Below, piece by piece: positions 61,930-64,000 of a stretch of DNA of 64,000 nt. Each line of letters opens with the position of its first letter. Positions within the stretch are counted from its first letter, which is position 1. This DNA comes from Planktotalea arctica. Its GTDB lineage: Bacteria > Pseudomonadota > Alphaproteobacteria > Rhodobacterales > Rhodobacteraceae. The DNA lies in the NCBI RefSeq assembly GCF_002105285.1, contig NZ_MUHR01000011.1, forward strand, positions 248,001 to 312,000. Reading direction: 5' to 3'. The notes beneath the pieces are model-generated. The model did not search any database and had not been told where the DNA came from. It worked only from the letters and a program-made list of their open reading frames with translations. The position numbers and the translations under genes are program-made.

Positions 61930-63009
61930 TTACGCCTCTAGAATGTCGTCATCCGGCTTCTTTTCGATCTTTGGCATATCGAACTCAAGCCCATGCGCCG
62001 CACGAATCTTGTCTTCAATATCGTAGGCGATATGATCATTTTCCTTCAGGAAGTTTTTCGCATTTTCCCGCCCCTGCCCGATCCGCTCGTCGCCGTAACT
62101 AAACCACGAACCCGATTTATCCACCACGCCCGCTTTGACCCCGAGGTCAAGCAATTCGCCCATCTTGGAAATACCCTCGCCATACATGATGTCGAATTCC
62201 ACCTGTTTGAACGGCGGTGCCACCTTGTTCTTGACCACTTTGACGCGCGTAGCGTTGCCAACCACCTCATCACGGTCCTTGATCGCACCGATACGGCGAA
62301 TATCGAGGCGCACGGAGGAATAAAACTTAAGCGCGTTGCCGCCCGTCGTCGTTTCGGGCGAGCCAAACATGACGCCAATCTTCATCCTGATCTGGTTAAT
62401 GAAGATCACCATACAATTCGAGCGACTGATCGAGCTGGTCAGCTTGCGCATCGCCTGGCTCATCAGACGCGCATGCACGCCGACGCTACTATCGCCCATG
62501 TCGCCTTCGAGCTCGGACTTGGGTGTCAAAGCGGCGACAGAATCGACGACGACCATGCTCACTGCACCCGAACGCACCAAAGTATCAACGATTTCAAGAG
62601 CTTGCTCACCGGTGTCGGGCTGCGAGATCAAAAGTTCGTCGATATTAACGCCCAGCTTTTTGGCATATTGTGGATCAAGCGCATGCTCCGCGTCGACAAA
62701 GGCGCAAACGCCACCCTTTTTCTGCTCTTCCGCGATGGTGTGCAGCGTAAGGGTTGTCTTGCCCGAGCTTTCGGGGCCGTAGATCTCGACGACGCGCCCT
62801 TTGGGAAGCCCACCAATGCCAAGCGCGATGTCCAAACCGAGCGACCCTGTCGAGGTCGCTTCGATCTTTTGGACGGCATTCTCGTCGCCCAATTTCATGA
62901 TCGAACCTTTGCCAAACTGGCGTTCGATCTGCGCCAGCGCGCTGTCGAGCGCCTTTTGCTTGTCTGCTGATGCTTTGCTGCTCATGGTCAATAAATCTGC
63001 CGTTGCCAT
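61930..63009 (-). CDS. recA: Recombinase RecA
   Basis: Strand-exchange and SOS co-protease. 359 residues; Walker [10 protein letters not shown] at 78-86, the L1/L2 DNA loops and MAW-type core ([41 protein letters not shown]) are intact, and the acidic end [10 protein letters not shown] is normal. A start at 62985 would drop eight residues. It has its own promoter, LexA box and terminator, so it is a single-gene unit. Confidence 0.98.
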   Translation of the reverse strand: MATADLLTMSSKASADKQKALDSALAQIERQFGKGSIMKLGDENAVQKIEATSTGSLGLDIALGIGGLPKGRVVEIYGPESSGKTTLTLHTIAEEQKKGGVCAFVDAEHALDPQYAKKLGVNIDELLISQPDTGEQALEIVDTLVRSGAVSMVVVDSVAALTPKSELEGDMGDSSVGVHARLMSQAMRKLTSSISRSNCMVIFINQIRMKIGVMFGSPETTTGGNALKFYSSVRLDIRRIGAIKDRDEVVGNATRVKVVKNKVAPPFKQVEFDIMYGEGISKMGELLDLGVKAGVVDKSGSWFSYGDERIGQGRENAKNFLKENDHIAYDIEDKIRAAHGLEFDMPKIEKKPDDDILEA

Positions 63010-63060
63010 TTCTTTGGGTCCTTATTCCACATGCCGCGCGGTGCAGCAATGACTCCCTGT

Positions 63061-63075
63061 GTTCTTTATTCGTTC
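63061..63075 (-). promoter_or_regulatory. LexA (SOS) box of recA
   Basis: GTTC-TTTATTC-GTTC, a perfect match to the direct-repeat LexA site known in alphaproteobacteria. It starts just one base past the -10 of the promoter at 63077-63105, so bound LexA would cover the transcription start. Confidence 0.9.
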
Positions 63076-63076
63076 C

Positions 63077-63105
63077 ATAATGGGACCAAAGAGAGAACAA
63101 ATCAA
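63077..63105 (-). promoter_or_regulatory. recA promoter
   Basis: On the minus strand TTGATT (-35) and CATTAT (-10) with an ideal 17-base spacer, followed by the LexA box. The predicted 5' leader is about 60 bases to the recA ATG. Confidence 0.8.
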
Positions 63106-63186
63106 CCTTAATCTTCACACTGACACAGTGCGCTGGATCGGTTAAGAATGGGTTTACAGTAATGAAAACGATGAGTGATTTTGACT

Positions 63187-63792
63187 ATGCTGGTGTTTTG
63201 GAAGGAAAAATTAGTTCTGCTTTCGGTACCAAAAACCGGAACGACCGCGATTGAGGCGGCTCTGAAGAGCAAAGCCTCGATGATAATTTCCGATCCTCCC
63301 GAATTGAAGCACGCACCTGTTTATCGCTATAATCGTTTTTTTCGGCCCATGTTCGAAAAAGCCTGCAAAGCAGAAATGGAAACCTTTGCCATGATGCGCG
63401 AGCCGATCAGCTGGCTTGGTAGCTGGTTCAAATACCGCCAGCGACCGTTTCTGGATGGCCAACCGAAATCCACTGCGGGCATGAGTTTCGATGACTTCGT
63501 GCTGGCGTACATGAAGGGCGACAAACCACCCTTTGCCAATGTCGGCTCGCAAGTGCGCTTTCTCGAACCACGTCCGAACGGCACAAAGGTTGATCATTTG
63601 TTTCGCTACGAAGATAATGCAGGCTGGAGCCGTTTTTTGAAACAGCGCCTGGATACAGACGTCGAGTTTGATCGATTGAATGTTTCCAGCACAGAAAAGC
63701 TGATTCTTTCGCCCAATGTCGAAGACCGCTTTCGACGAAAAATGTCCGACGAGTTTGATCTATGGAACAATATCCCTATCCGTGCGCAGTAG
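63187..63792 (+). CDS. Sulfotransferase-like protein (PAPS-type P-loop)
   Basis: About 201 residues from ATG 63187 (GTG 63175 also open). LLSVPKTGTTAIEAAL at 11-26 matches the 5'-phosphosulfate-binding loop of sulfotransferases, and MMREPISWLGSWFKYR near 70-85 matches the 3'-phosphate-binding region. Relatives in this group of bacteria are sometimes labelled gamma-glutamyl kinase, which the sequence does not support. Acceptor unknown. Upstream is the 177-bp gap holding the recA control region; no terminator seen downstream, convergent with the kinase gene. Confidence 0.7.
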   Translation: MLVFWKEKLVLLSVPKTGTTAIEAALKSKASMIISDPPELKHAPVYRYNRFFRPMFEKACKAEMETFAMMREPISWLGSWFKYRQRPFLDGQPKSTAGMSFDDFVLAYMKGDKPPFANVGSQVRFLEPRPNGTKVDHLFRYEDNAGWSRFLKQRLDTDVEFDRLNVSSTEKLILSPNVEDRFRRKMSDEFDLWNNIPIRAQ

Positions 63793-63850
63793 CCGCTTTT
63801 GCACCCGCAGGCCGGTCTTGCGCCGCGTTGAATATCTTAGCTCGAGGTCT

Positions 63851-64000
63851 CTATCGCAACTGATTTTGCACAGTTGACGTGAGTTCCGTCAGTGAAAATG
63901 GTTTGGGCAGAAAGACCGAATTTTCCAACTCTGGCTTGCCTCCCTGAAAGGCCCCTTCTGCGTAGCCGGATACGAAAACCACGCTGACAGAGGGGCGATC
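63851..64000 (-). CDS. cckA: C-terminal end of a CckA-type hybrid histidine kinase (partial)
   Basis: The last 49 codons plus stop (TAG at 63851) of a gene entering from the right edge. Translation gives the end of a receiver domain: VVFVSGYAEGAF, a NSVFLPKPFSLTEL segment with the conserved Lys-Pro, and a short final helix. SGYAE followed by FLPKPF is typical for the CckA receiver, and cckA next to recA is usual in this group. CckA drives the ChpT-CtrA phosphorelay. The name rests on a short piece plus position. Confidence 0.7.
   Translation of the reverse strand, partial: DRPSVSVVFVSGYAEGAFQGGKPELENSVFLPKPFSLTELTSTVQNQLR

Overview
The window looks like chromosomal DNA of an alphaproteobacterium, most likely a member of the Rhodobacterales (Roseobacter-type). 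It is GC-rich by eye. A perfect alphaproteobacterial LexA site (GTTC-N7-GTTC) lies over the recA start site, and the C-terminus of a CckA-type hybrid kinase sits just beyond recA. The order pyrH-frr-uppS-cdsA-dxr, a linked bactofilin/M23 pair, several ATGA-coupled operons and a small family of G/C-rich intergenic palindromes fit the same group. I see no rRNA, tRNA, CRISPR array, transposase, phage gene or integration site.

Layout. 1-3.7 kb: isoprenoid/phospholipid and ribosome-recycling cluster on the minus strand. 3.8-12.4 kb: miaA, an AraC regulator and a Tat-exported-type peptide ABC transporter (binding protein, two permeases, one double ATPase). 12.4-20.9 kb: a degraded stretch, lytic transglycosylase, ssb, aroKB, a coupled set of two uncharacterised envelope proteins plus xerD, a phosphoesterase and a CNNM/CorC protein. 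20.9-33.6 kb (minus): uvrA, MFS, methyltransferase-like, lpdA, DUF924, MFS, queA and a giant AsmA-like envelope protein. 33.7-38.1 kb (plus): bcp, DUF455 ferritin-like, M23 peptidase, bactofilin, rsgA. 38.2-44.3 kb: HNH nuclease and a divergent cobalamin locus (cbiD-cobK-alkA-esterase; cobA-cobB). 44.4-51.5 kb: MFS, then a minus-strand run holding a squalene/phytoene-synthase-family protein, hydrolase, HTH regulator, membrane protein, gdx, cimA and cysS. 51.7-57.5 kb (plus): aminotransferase, TPM-domain protein, MttB-family methyltransferase, typA. 57.6-64 kb: duplicated 90-residue secreted proteins, DUF1330, alaS, recA, a sulfotransferase-like gene and the 3' end of cckA.

How it fits together. 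Most genes are housekeeping: precursor supply for the envelope (dxr, uppS, cdsA), envelope building (M23, bactofilin, AsmA-like, lytic transglycosylase), tRNA modification and charging (miaA, queA, alaS, cysS), DNA repair (uvrA, recA, ssb, alkA) and chorismate, isoleucine and B12 synthesis. The B12 genes provide the cofactor that corrinoid-dependent MttB-family methyl transfer normally needs. No clearly novel multi-gene system is evident. The most attractive unknowns are the duplicated secreted proteins at 57.6-58.4 kb, the intergenic palindrome family, a 90-bp branched palindrome between cysS and cimA, the enlarged peptide-transporter permease, and the gdx-DUF-HTH-hydrolase-SQS operon.
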